Source: JBDXHU01 sp039989475
GTDB lineage: Bacteria > Pseudomonadota > Gammaproteobacteria > Pseudomonadales > Halieaceae
Assembly: GCA_039989475.1 (NCBI GenBank)
Contig: JBDXHU010000013.1
Span: forward strand, 1 to 64,000
Direction of reading: 5' to 3'
DNA: 64,000 nt
The notes beneath the pieces are model-generated. The model worked only from the letters and a program-made list of their open reading frames with translations. It was not told where the DNA came from and did no database searches. The position numbers were made by a program, and so were the translations under genes. This document shows, piece after piece, positions 52,077 through 60,139 of this stretch (the stretch's first letter is position 1; each line of letters opens with the position of its first letter).

Positions 52077-53183
52077 ATGACCGCCCCACTAGAACGCTAT
52101 CGCCAGGACCTGCTGCAGGAGGAATTCGTCGAGGATTCCGCCCAGTTGCTGGCGGTGGAAAAACTGGATGCGCTGTACCATCAATTGCTGCAGGCGGAGC
52201 TGCGCGATAGTGAGCGCGGCCCGGTGGCGAGGGCCTGGCGAGGCTGGCGCGGCATTGTCGATGAGCCTGTGCGCGGTCTCTATTTGTGGGGGGGTGTGGG
52301 TCGTGGCAAGACTTACCTGGTCGACAATTTCTATGACTGCCTGCCCTTCAAGCGCAAGTTGCGGGTTCACTTCCACCGCTTTATGCAGCGGGTTCACGGC
52401 GAACTTGGCGAATTGGAGGGCACGCCCAATCCGCTGGAGGAGATTGCCGATAAACTCGCCGGCGAGTCGCGGGTGATCTGCTTTGACGAGTTTTTTGTCT
52501 CCGATATCACCGATGCCATGCTCCTCGGCGGCTTGATGGAGGCGCTGTTCGCGCGGGGCGTTACCCTGGTGGCGACCTCCAATATCGTGCCTGACGACTT
52601 ATATAAAGACGGTTTGCAACGGCAGCGTTTTCTGCCGGCCATTGACCTGGTCAAGCGCCACACCGAGGTGGTCAACGTGGATGCGGGTGTCGATTACCGG
52701 CTGCGCACACTTGAGCAGGCTGAGCTCTACCACCATCCCCTCGATGCGGGGGCTGAACTAAGCCTGCAGCGAAGTTTTGAGCGACTGGCGCCCGAGCCGG
52801 GAAATCAATGGGAGCGGCTGGAGGTCAATGGTAGATACCTGAGCTGCCGCTGGGTTGCCAATGACGTGGTCTGGTTCGAATTTACGGAGCTCTGTGACGG
52901 CCCGCGCAGCCAGAATGATTACATTGAACTGGCCCGCATTTATCACGCAGTCTTACTGGGTAATGTGCCGCGCATGGATGCGGCCAGCGACGATCAGGCC
53001 CGACGCTTTATCAACCTGGTCGATGAGTTCTATGATCGAAATGTAAAGCTGATACTGTCTGCGGCGGCGCCCATACTGGAACTCTACGCGGGCGGCCGGC
53101 TGGAATTCGAGTTTCAGCGCACCTGCTCGCGTCTGCAGGAAATGCAATCTCACGAGTACCTCGCGCGTTCCCACAAGGCCTGA
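52077..53183 (+). CDS. zapE: Cell division ATPase ZapE
   Basis: AFG1-like ATPase that destabilises FtsZ polymers at the constriction. It has 368 residues. Walker A is LWGGVGRGKTYLVD, Walker B VICFDEFFVSDITDAM, and the arginine/sensor part is LVATSNIVPDDLYKDGLQR. The start ATG 52077 lies at the conserved distance from the Walker motif. Convergent with the acyltransferase gene. Confidence 0.95.
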   Translation: MTAPLERYRQDLLQEEFVEDSAQLLAVEKLDALYHQLLQAELRDSERGPVARAWRGWRGIVDEPVRGLYLWGGVGRGKTYLVDNFYDCLPFKRKLRVHFHRFMQRVHGELGELEGTPNPLEEIADKLAGESRVICFDEFFVSDITDAMLLGGLMEALFARGVTLVATSNIVPDDLYKDGLQRQRFLPAIDLVKRHTEVVNVDAGVDYRLRTLEQAELYHHPLDAGAELSLQRSFERLAPEPGNQWERLEVNGRYLSCRWVANDVVWFEFTELCDGPRSQNDYIELARIYHAVLLGNVPRMDAASDDQARRFINLVDEFYDRNVKLILSAAAPILELYAGGRLEFEFQRTCSRLQEMQSHEYLARSHKA

Positions 53184-53204
53184 GTGCCGGGCTGCGGTTT
53201 TCGC

Positions 53205-54137
53205 CTACAGCTTGTGCGCCTTGGGCCAGCGGCGCTTGAGGCAGATCCACTGCCCCGGTGTGTCCCGAATCCAGCTTTCGAAGCACTGGTTGATCTGGCG
53301 GGTGATGTCCAGGGCCTGCTCATCCATGGACGCATCGGGATCGCTGCTGACAATCGGGTCGTAGACAGTAATCCTGAACCTGGCTTTACCCAGTGATTCG
53401 CCACGGATGGGCATTAGCGTAGCGCCTGAGCGCAGGGCCAGGCGTGCGGCGCTGGTGTTGGTCAGGGCGTCGCGGCCGAAATAGGGGACCAGTTGTCCGC
53501 TGTCCAGGCGCGTATCCATCGCCAGGCCAATGCAGTCGCCATTGTGCAGTTCCCGTATCAGTGGGCGCACCCCGGCGTCGGTAGCAATCAATTTGACCCC
53601 CAGCGATTGGCGCAGCTTGAGCATGATTTCCCGCATGGCAATATTGGATTCCGGCGCGTAAACCGTGCTCACGGACAAGTCGTACCTGGCAGCCAGTAAA
53701 TTGGTAACCTGCCAGGCGCCGACATGGGCGGTGACGAACACCGCGGCGTCCTTATTCTCAATATGCGCGCGTGCCTTGTCCTGCAAGACGAATTCGAGAC
53801 GCTGCTCACGCTCGGCCCAGATCCGGTCAAGTAGGATCAATTCGGCCGCGGATCGACCCAGGTGCTGGAATATCTGGCGGCTTGTCTGCTGGCGCCATTG
53901 CGCCGATTGCTCCGGGAAGGCGATGGCCAGATTGGTGTCGGCTTTTCGCGCCTTCAGGCTGCGTGGTCCGACCCAGCCGAATGCCGTGGCCGCGACGCCC
54001 GTGGCGTACTCTGGCGGAAAGAGTTTTATAAACCAGAACAGGAAGCGGAAAGCCACTGCCTCCAGCCACTGAGCAGCCCTTCCCAGGGCCGGATAGGCGC
54101 GGGCGAGCTTCTTGGGGATCAGGTAATACTGGGACAT
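53205..54137 (-). CDS. LpxL/HtrB-type acyltransferase with altered catalytic motif
   Basis: A 310-residue membrane-associated acyltransferase of the lipid A late-acyltransferase family. N-terminal hydrophobic segment ~30-50 (FRFLFWFIKLFPPEYATGVA). The family needs His-X4-Asp/Glu; here the motif reads HVGAWQ, Gln replacing the acid (codon at 53711-53709). DTRLDSGQLVPYFG fits the second conserved block. It could be inactive, use another acid, or act on another lipid. I chose ATG 54137, since the longer ORF is inside the hydroxylase gene. Third gene of a tight run with the hydroxylase and a second acyltransferase. Confidence 0.82.
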   Translation of the reverse strand: MSQYYLIPKKLARAYPALGRAAQWLEAVAFRFLFWFIKLFPPEYATGVAATAFGWVGPRSLKARKADTNLAIAFPEQSAQWRQQTSRQIFQHLGRSAAELILLDRIWAEREQRLEFVLQDKARAHIENKDAAVFVTAHVGAWQVTNLLAARYDLSVSTVYAPESNIAMREIMLKLRQSLGVKLIATDAGVRPLIRELHNGDCIGLAMDTRLDSGQLVPYFGRDALTNTSAARLALRSGATLMPIRGESLGKARFRITVYDPIVSSDPDASMDEQALDITRQINQCFESWIRDTPGQWICLKRRWPKAHKL

Positions 54138-54147
54138 GGTGGGCAGT

Positions 54148-54759
54148 TCAGTTAGAGCTGCCCATGGTGCCGAAGACGCGATCCCACATCGGTGAACTGA
54201 CCCCGTAACGGCCGCCTTCACCGGAAAAGTGATGCTTCAGGTGATAGTGCTTGAGAAATTTGGCTGCCCGGTTGCGCATGGGGAAGTGGTGGGTCGCGTA
54301 ATGAATATAATCGTAGACCAGGTAGCCGATGATAAAGAAGGCGCAGAAGGGTTCAATCCAGGGCTGGGGGATGACCAGGCCAAACAGCAGGTAGAGCGCG
54401 GCCATAATCGGGATAGCGCCGGCCGGCGGCATGACCAGCCGGGTTTTGTCCTTGGGGTCGTGGTGGTGGTTGCCGTGAAACAAAAATACCAGCCACTTCC
54501 CCAGTTTGCTCTTGGCCGGGTAGTGAAACAGGAAACGATGCAGACAGTACTCCGCCAGCGTCCAGGTAAATATCCCCGCCACCGCAATGGCCAGCAGTGG
54601 TGCTGCTGCCAATTGATGCAAACTGACACTGCGCCAGATCAGCCAGCCCGCGATGGGCCCCCAGAACAACAGTGGCGTGATCGGGTGTACGTGGGACAGT
54701 CGTTCGAGCAGGTCATTCTCGAACAGGCGTATTGATTGGTGTGGCTTGTCAGGCTGCAT
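54148..54759 (-). CDS. Membrane fatty-acid hydroxylase/sterol desaturase family
   Basis: A 203-residue membrane di-iron enzyme. The His clusters are all present: HRFLFH, HGNHHHDP, HYATHH and HYHLKHH, with four hydrophobic helices between them. The fold and length resemble ceramide/fatty-acid 2-hydroxylases (FA2H, Scs7) and beta-carotene hydroxylases. In this ceramide-type locus, hydroxylation of a sphingolipid acyl chain or long-chain base is the best guess. ATG 54759 overlaps the upstream acyltransferase stop by 11 bp; ATG 54774 is an alternative. Confidence 0.85.
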   Translation of the reverse strand: MQPDKPHQSIRLFENDLLERLSHVHPITPLLFWGPIAGWLIWRSVSLHQLAAAPLLAIAVAGIFTWTLAEYCLHRFLFHYPAKSKLGKWLVFLFHGNHHHDPKDKTRLVMPPAGAIPIMAALYLLFGLVIPQPWIEPFCAFFIIGYLVYDYIHYATHHFPMRNRAAKFLKHYHLKHHFSGEGGRYGVSSPMWDRVFGTMGSSN

Positions 54760-55738
54760 AGGAATCGATACCAATGTGATCGCCGGGCGGTTTGCCCGGC
54801 TGTTGTTTTGTTGCCTTGGGCCACAGTCGCTTGGAGCAAAACCAGTCGGCCGGGTTCTGGCGAATCCAGTCTTCGAACTGATGGTGTAATTGCTGCATCA
54901 TCTCCAGCGATTGTTCTGACTCACTGGCGGCGGTGTTCGAGGGCCGGATCGGAGGGTGAAATGTCACCCGGTAATTTGCGTCCTGGGTGCGTTCCACCTG
55001 TAAGGGTACCAGGTCGCAGCCGAGTTTCAGTGCCAGTTTCGCGGGCAGCAAGGTGGTGAGTTTGTCCTGCCCGAAAAAGCGAACGGCTTTGCCCTCGTCG
55101 ATGCGGCGGTCGGCAACGATGCCGGCGGTCCTGCCTTGTTTCAGGGCGCGTATTAGCAGGCGCGCACTCTTGTCCCGGGCCAGCAGTTCACAGTTAAGTG
55201 CGGTGCGATTGTCGGCCAGCATTTGGTCGAGTAGGGGGTTGGTCGGTGGGGTGTAGAGACTGGCATTGGGAATGCCCAGCCTGGCCAGGGCAGAACAGGC
55301 GACCTCCCAGTTGGAGACATGTGCGGTGACGATCACGCAGGGCCGAGACTGGTCAGTATATGTGATAATCGGCTCACGAATGTCGATTTCGAGACGCTCA
55401 TGCTGTTGCAGGATTGTCTCCAGGTGCGGGTATTCAGCCAGCACACGACCGGCCCGCCCCCAGGCCTCTCGCACCAGACTGTCCAGGGCTGCCTCGGACA
55501 GGTCTGGAAACGCTGTTCGCATATTTGCACGGTAGATGGCGTGTTTGCGCCGCATACGCGGCCCTACCCAGCTACCGACCCGCTGCCCCAGCCGAGAGGC
55601 TGTATCTATCGGCAGCAGGGAAAACAGCTTCACCAGGCTCCAGACCAGGACATAGTCCAGCCTCCACAGCAAGCGTTGCAGCAACGGTTGCCGCCGTGCC
55701 AGCTTACGCAGCGAGTTGCCAATAATGAATTCAGCCAA
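54749..55738 (-). CDS. LpxL/HtrB-type acyltransferase
   Basis: A 329-residue lipid A late-acyltransferase family protein with a hydrophobic N-terminal region (~28-45) and the intact His-X4-Glu motif in TAHVSNWEVA. ADRRIDEGKAVRFFGQ is the second conserved block. It begins with TTG 55738 (weak GCAGG upstream). It might acylate Kdo2-lipid A or, given its neighbours, a sphingolipid. It overlaps the hydroxylase gene and lies 85 bp after cerR. Confidence 0.86.
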   Translation of the reverse strand: MAEFIIGNSLRKLARRQPLLQRLLWRLDYVLVWSLVKLFSLLPIDTASRLGQRVGSWVGPRMRRKHAIYRANMRTAFPDLSEAALDSLVREAWGRAGRVLAEYPHLETILQQHERLEIDIREPIITYTDQSRPCVIVTAHVSNWEVACSALARLGIPNASLYTPPTNPLLDQMLADNRTALNCELLARDKSARLLIRALKQGRTAGIVADRRIDEGKAVRFFGQDKLTTLLPAKLALKLGCDLVPLQVERTQDANYRVTFHPPIRPSNTAASESEQSLEMMQQLHHQFEDWIRQNPADWFCSKRLWPKATKQQPGKPPGDHIGIDSYAA

Positions 55739-55823
55739 GTTTTAGCCTGCTCTTGAAAAAGCTGCTCTAATTAACCGTCTATTATATCCGATCTGCGGCG
55801 TCGGGCAGATGCGAAATTATCGG

Positions 55824-56762
55824 TCAAAGTGCCGCTTTGTCGAGCCGCTGCAAGCCTTCCAGAAGACCGATTTCGGGCTGCCAGTCCAGCGCCGTGTTGA
55901 TAGCCCTATTATCGACCACCCAGTCTGGATGGCGCAGTTCGCGTAGCTTTGGCGGGGTCAGCATAGGGGCTCTGCCGATCGCCCGGGCCAGCGCCAGGTT
56001 ACAGGCGGCGACCGCGTTCAACAGTCCTTGTGGCGGTGTATAGAGGCGCACCTTGCGTTGCCAGACCTGCTCCGCGATGGCTGCCAGTTCGAACCAGTCA
56101 TAGCCTGCATGCTTACCGTCGCAGACGGTATACAGGGCCTGGTCCAACTGCGGCGCCTGCAGGCAGGTGATGCAGGCATCGACCAGGTCGTCCACGTGTA
56201 TCAATGAGAGACGCGACTCAGGATTTCCCGGTACCAGCGCGATGCCGCGCGCCATCCAGTCGAAGATGGCCTTCATTTCCCGATCACCGGGACCATATAC
56301 CGGCGGCGGCCGTATGATGCACCAGTCCAGCGCTGTGGTTTCTTGTACCGTTTGCTCCGCCCCGCGCTTGCTCTGTGCGTACCAGGACAGCTGTGGTTCC
56401 CGTGCGGCCAGAGACGATAGCAGCAAGAATCGAGCGTCTTGTGAGTGCTTACTCACTGCGCTGACGAGGTTTTTCGTGCCCTCAACATTGGTATGTGCGA
56501 AATCGGCAAGAGAGCTGCCACGTACCGCGCCGGCACAGTGAACCACGCTGGTCGCACCGTCGACCAGGGCCTGCAGGGCCGAGGGCTCATGCAGGTCACC
56601 TGCCACCAGTTCTACGCCCAATTGACTCAGTTTGCCGGCCAGGCGGGGATTGCGAACCAGGGCGCGCACCGCAAAGCCGTTGTCCAGCAGTTGCTCGCAG
56701 AGTCTTGTGCCGATAAAACCAGTGGCCCCGGTTACTGCAACCGGACGAGAAGTGGCGATCAG
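55824..56762 (-). CDS. cerR: CerR-like NAD(P)-dependent epimerase/reductase
   Basis: Extended short-chain dehydrogenase, 312 residues. The nucleotide-binding GATGFIG lies upstream of the first standard start (GTG 56669), so translation must begin earlier. The only plausible codon is CTG 56762, which overlaps the stop of the acyl-AMP ligase gene as CTGA and has GGGTGG upstream. Residues: VAVTGATGFIGTRL, the catalytic Tyr-x3-Lys in WYAQSKRG, and RPPPVYGPGDREM. CerR reduces the 3-oxo group of 3-oxo-ceramide in Caulobacter; I assign this role from the neighbours (ligase, ceramide synthase-like GNAT and Spt). Confidence 0.75.
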   Translation of the reverse strand: MIATSRPVAVTGATGFIGTRLCEQLLDNGFAVRALVRNPRLAGKLSQLGVELVAGDLHEPSALQALVDGATSVVHCAGAVRGSSLADFAHTNVEGTKNLVSAVSKHSQDARFLLLSSLAAREPQLSWYAQSKRGAEQTVQETTALDWCIIRPPPVYGPGDREMKAIFDWMARGIALVPGNPESRLSLIHVDDLVDACITCLQAPQLDQALYTVCDGKHAGYDWFELAAIAEQVWQRKVRLYTPPQGLLNAVAACNLALARAIGRAPMLTPPKLRELRHPDWVVDNRAINTALDWQPEIGLLEGLQRLDKAAL

Positions 56763-58531
56763 GCTGAGGCCACCCTCAGGCGAACTTCCTCAGCTACCGC
56801 GTTGAGGCGGTCATTGTCGTGAGCTTCGATGAAGTCCAGGCGGGCCTTGGCGCGGGATAGTTTGCCGGATGATGTGCGCGGCAGGGAGTGAATTGGAACC
56901 AGCTCGACATAGGTGTCCAGGCTGAGCTCCATGCGTACCAGTGCAGTCAATCTGCGGACCAGGTTATTGCGCTTGTTGGGATCGGTTTCGCGGCATTGGA
57001 CCACCATCACACAAAGCTCATCGCCCTCGTGATCTGGTGCTGAAAATGCCAGTGCATCGCCGACCCGAACTTCCGGCTGGGCCTCGGCAATATGCTCCAT
57101 GTCCTGGGGCCAGATGTTGCGGCCATGAATGATGATCAGGTCTTTCTTGCGTCCGGTGATGGTGAGCATGCCATCAACCTGGTAGCCGATATCTCCGGTA
57201 TTGAGCCAGCCATCCGCGCACAGGGCGTGGTTGGTTTCCTCTGGCAAGCTGAAGTAACCCGACATGACGCTGGGGCCGCGCAGATAGATAACGCCGCTAT
57301 GCCAGTCGTCGAGTACGGTGCCGTCGTCATCGCGAATTTCTACCTCATAGCTGGGCAGTGGTACACCGCAGTTGACGAAGTGGCGGCCGCGGCCGTCGGC
57401 GTCATCGGCATCCAGAACCACTGCCTGGTGATGGTCGGCGAGATGGTCGCTGTCAATCAGGTGCGTGGTGAATCCGGTGTTCAGGGCCGAGAAGCTGATA
57501 CCGAGGGTGCATTCGGCCATGCCGTAGCAGGCCAGGAAGGCGCGTTTGTCAAAGCCACAGGGCTCCAGCAATTCGGCAAAAAATTCCAGGGTTTGCGGGC
57601 GAATCATCTCGGCACCAATGCCGGCTACACGCCAATTGCTAAGGTCGTAATTCTCCAGGTCGGCAGGGCGTACGCGGCGCGCACACAGGTCGTAGCCAAA
57701 GGAGGGCGCAAAGGAAATAGTTGCGCGGGTCTGGGTCATGAGGTTCAGCCACTGTCGTGGCCGCATGGCAAATTCACGGGTATCCAGGTAGTCCACTGAA
57801 ATCTGGGCGGCCATCGGTACCAGCACGAAGCCGACCAGGCCCATATCATGGTAGAAGGGCAACCAGGACATGAAGCGATCTTCGGCGGTCATTTCCAGGC
57901 CGTGGGCAATAATACCCTGCAGGTTGGCCATGGCGGTTCGATGCTCAATGACCACGCCGCGTGGGAAGCGGGTGCTGCCAGAGGTGTATTGGATGTAGGA
58001 GATATTGTCCGGCTTGACTTCCGGCAGCGGTAAATCGTTGGCAGGCAGGGCGTGGAAAGCCTCAGGCTCCGCCACCATGCACATGCCCAGTCCTTCGCTG
58101 GCTTCCTGCAGGAACGGCAGATAGCCTTCAGATGCCACACCAATAGCGGCATGGCTGGCTTCCAGCAGGCGCTGCAACTGGGCCACATAGGCGCTGTGGG
58201 CGCCGACCTTGACGGAAGCGGGAAGTGCGACTGGTATCAGGCCCGCATACTGGCAGGCATAGAAAAAGCGAATAAATTCGGGGTTGGTCTCAGCAACCAG
58301 GGCAACCCTGTCGCCCTGGTGCAGTCCCAGGCCCAAGAGCTTGCCGGCCAGTTCGATGGCCTGCTCACGGAGTTCTCGGTAGGGGATGCTGGCGTAGATG
58401 GCGCCACGACCGGTATAGAAATTGGAGCCGGTGTCGCCCTGCGCGGCATAATCGAGAGCCTCGGTCAGCGTCTCGAAATCTGCGGCGCGGAAGCTCAGCT
58501 CGTGGCGAGTCGGCGTAGCGTTAGGTTGCAA
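56759..58531 (-). CDS. Fatty acyl-AMP ligase, candidate acyl-ACP synthetase of ceramide synthesis
   Basis: A 590-residue ANL-superfamily enzyme of the FAAL type. The P-loop is YTSGSTRFPRGV (~182-193), the adenylation core YGMAECTLGIS, and the C-terminal hinge TGRKKDLIIIHGRNIWPQD. The C-terminal lysine is in RTSSGKLSRAKA. Such enzymes load fatty acids onto a dedicated acyl carrier protein; in Caulobacter a synthetase of this kind (AsR) charges AcpR for Spt. The start is TTG 58531 with GAGGGGG upstream. Divergent from the GNAT gene. Confidence 0.85.
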   Translation of the reverse strand: MQPNATPTRHELSFRAADFETLTEALDYAAQGDTGSNFYTGRGAIYASIPYRELREQAIELAGKLLGLGLHQGDRVALVAETNPEFIRFFYACQYAGLIPVALPASVKVGAHSAYVAQLQRLLEASHAAIGVASEGYLPFLQEASEGLGMCMVAEPEAFHALPANDLPLPEVKPDNISYIQYTSGSTRFPRGVVIEHRTAMANLQGIIAHGLEMTAEDRFMSWLPFYHDMGLVGFVLVPMAAQISVDYLDTREFAMRPRQWLNLMTQTRATISFAPSFGYDLCARRVRPADLENYDLSNWRVAGIGAEMIRPQTLEFFAELLEPCGFDKRAFLACYGMAECTLGISFSALNTGFTTHLIDSDHLADHHQAVVLDADDADGRGRHFVNCGVPLPSYEVEIRDDDGTVLDDWHSGVIYLRGPSVMSGYFSLPEETNHALCADGWLNTGDIGYQVDGMLTITGRKKDLIIIHGRNIWPQDMEHIAEAQPEVRVGDALAFSAPDHEGDELCVMVVQCRETDPNKRNNLVRRLTALVRMELSLDTYVELVPIHSLPRTSSGKLSRAKARLDFIEAHDNDRLNAVAEEVRLRVASA

Positions 58532-58636
58532 AAATGAATCCCCCTCATTTTTGGCGGCCCAGCCGCCAACGCAAAAAATTACCCGATCCTCATTAAAAAA
58601 GGATCAAAAGCCTGTTTATGTATCCCCACTTGGTTG

Positions 58637-58646
58637 AGAGCGCTCT
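58637..58646. promoter_or_regulatory. Perfect palindrome AGAGCGCTCT, possible operator
   Basis: A 10-bp perfect palindrome with a central CG step, within TTGAGAGCGCTCTAGC. Many LacI-family repressors bind palindromes of this general look. It lies ~105 bp before the ligase start and ~350 bp before the GNAT start. No regulator gene is in the window. Confidence 0.3.
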
Positions 58647-58922
58647 AGCGGTCTATCGCTGTAACCGGCGCTCATCTCTCAGGCCTTATTATTTGGTTAG
58701 CCGATAAGCGAGAATATTAGCACCTTCACTCCCGTAACTTATAGGTAATAATACCAATTCGCCGGATGTGCCAGAGAGATTAATTGAGGGACTTTCGCAG
58801 TTATTCGTTTAACATTGGGTCCGTGCGTCACAGTGTCTGCAAATCGCCGCTCTTGAAGTCCTCTCCGATGCCACTGATATTTCGGCAACTATATGTTATT
58901 TAACAACTTTTTGCGAGTAAGT

Positions 58923-58951
58923 TTCGCATTATTCGAATTCGGCGCTATACT
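58923..58951 (+). promoter_or_regulatory. Candidate sigma-70 promoter for the GNAT gene
   Basis: TTCGCA (58923-58928, four of six to consensus) and TATACT (58946-58951, five of six) are 17 bp apart, and the -10 box ends 38 bp before the ATG at 58990. Confidence 0.4.
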
Positions 58952-58989
58952 TCCGTTCCTCAGCGCTAAACAACACGAGCAAATTGGGT

Positions 58990-60132
58990 ATGGACGACAG
59001 GGTCGATCAGGCCATCACCCTGGAGACGGTCACAGAGCCTAAGCAGCTCAGCCGTTTCCTGGCTTTACCCCATCAGATATATGCGGATGACCCCGCCTGG
59101 ATAGCGCCGCTGGATTTCGAACAGCGGCAGCGATTTTCACCTAAAAACCATTTCTTCCAGCACGCTCGTTGGCGCGCCTGGGTGGCCTGTCGCGGCAATC
59201 GCCCGGTGGGGCGTATCACGGCTCAGATCGACGAGTTACATCAACAGCAGCACGCGGACGGTATGGGTTATTTCGGCATGATCGAGGGGGAGGATGATGC
59301 CGCCGTGTTTGCCGCCCTGTTTGGTGCCGCCGAGTCCTGGTTGCGCAGTGAGGGCATGAGCTGCGTGCGCGGGCCCTTGAATTTGCACATCAACGAGGAA
59401 GTCGGTCTGTTGGTGGACGGCTTTGCCACGCCGCCTTTCGTACTGATGGGGCACGCCCGAAAGTGGTATGGGTCGCGTATTGAACAGCAGGGATACCAGC
59501 CGGCGCGTGACTTGTTGGCCTACCATGTACGGCCCGACTTCGACGCGCCCAGGGTGATGCTGCGGCTGGCCGAGCGGGTTTCCGGCCGGGTGCGGGTGCG
59601 TGCACTGCAGCGCGACCGCCTGGCCGAAGACGCGGCAGTAATGCGGGAGATATTCAACGACGCCTGGGAGCAAAACTGGGGCTTTGTGCCGCTGGACGAG
59701 GATGATTGGCAGGAGACGGTTAGCACGCTGACCAAACTGATGCCCGACGACTACATCCAGATCGCGGAATATGATGGCGAACCGGTGGCGTTCATAGTCG
59801 CACTTCCGAACGTGAATGAGGCGGCTCGCGATCTCAAAGGCAAGCTGTTGCCCTTTGGTTGGGCTAAACTGCTGTGGCGGCTGAAAGTAAAGCACCCGCA
59901 GACGGCGCGGGTGCCACTGATGGGTGTCAGGCAGAGTTTCCAGCATTCCAGACTGGGTCCAACCCTCGCCTTTATGGTCATCGACGCCCTGCGCAAGGGA
60001 CTGCATGCGCGCGGGGTCAAGGACGTGGAAATGGGTTGGATACTTGAAGATAACGACGGCATGCGCAATATAATCGAAACGATTGGCGGCAGGGCTTACA
60101 AGCGCTACCGCGTCTACGAAAAGCAACTATAG
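58990..60132 (+). CDS. bcerS: GNAT-fold N-acyltransferase, candidate bacterial ceramide synthase
   Basis: A 380-residue protein with two GNAT-like halves. The first (~10-190) has SVCRGPLNLHINEEVG-type sequence (SCVRGPLNLHINEEVGLLVD), the second (~190-380) holds FIVALPNVNEAARDLKGKLL and VEMGWILEDNDGMRNIIE, typical of large uncharacterised GNAT proteins. In Caulobacter a protein of this kind (bCerS) acylates 3-oxo-sphinganine to 3-oxo-ceramide. I make this call from size, fold and neighbours (Spt, CerR-like, acyl-AMP ligase). ATG 58990 is preferred; TTG 58984 is possible. The nucleotidyltransferase gene follows after 7 bp. Confidence 0.65.
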   Translation: MDDRVDQAITLETVTEPKQLSRFLALPHQIYADDPAWIAPLDFEQRQRFSPKNHFFQHARWRAWVACRGNRPVGRITAQIDELHQQQHADGMGYFGMIEGEDDAAVFAALFGAAESWLRSEGMSCVRGPLNLHINEEVGLLVDGFATPPFVLMGHARKWYGSRIEQQGYQPARDLLAYHVRPDFDAPRVMLRLAERVSGRVRVRALQRDRLAEDAAVMREIFNDAWEQNWGFVPLDEDDWQETVSTLTKLMPDDYIQIAEYDGEPVAFIVALPNVNEAARDLKGKLLPFGWAKLLWRLKVKHPQTARVPLMGVRQSFQHSRLGPTLAFMVIDALRKGLHARGVKDVEMGWILEDNDGMRNIIETIGGRAYKRYRVYEKQL

Positions 60133-60139
60133 GCAGATC

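Larger units (their letters stand above)
58532..58983. promoter_or_regulatory. Long divergent promoter region of the ceramide-type locus
   Basis: At about 450 bp this is the longest gap in the window, AT-rich compared with its flanks. No ORF of note and no acyl carrier protein gene is present. It holds a short hairpin (GATCCT 58585-58590 with AGGATC 58600-58605), a palindrome at 58637-58646, a nested inverted repeat (GAGCGC 58638-58643 with GCGCTC 58668-58673), and a candidate plus-strand promoter near 58923-58951. It must serve both the ligase-cerR run and the GNAT-nucleotidyltransferase pair. Confidence 0.5.

Noticed and set aside
59236..60126. 296-residue minus-strand ORF
   Set aside because: Antisense to the GNAT gene, which has sensible GNAT sequence and operon context.
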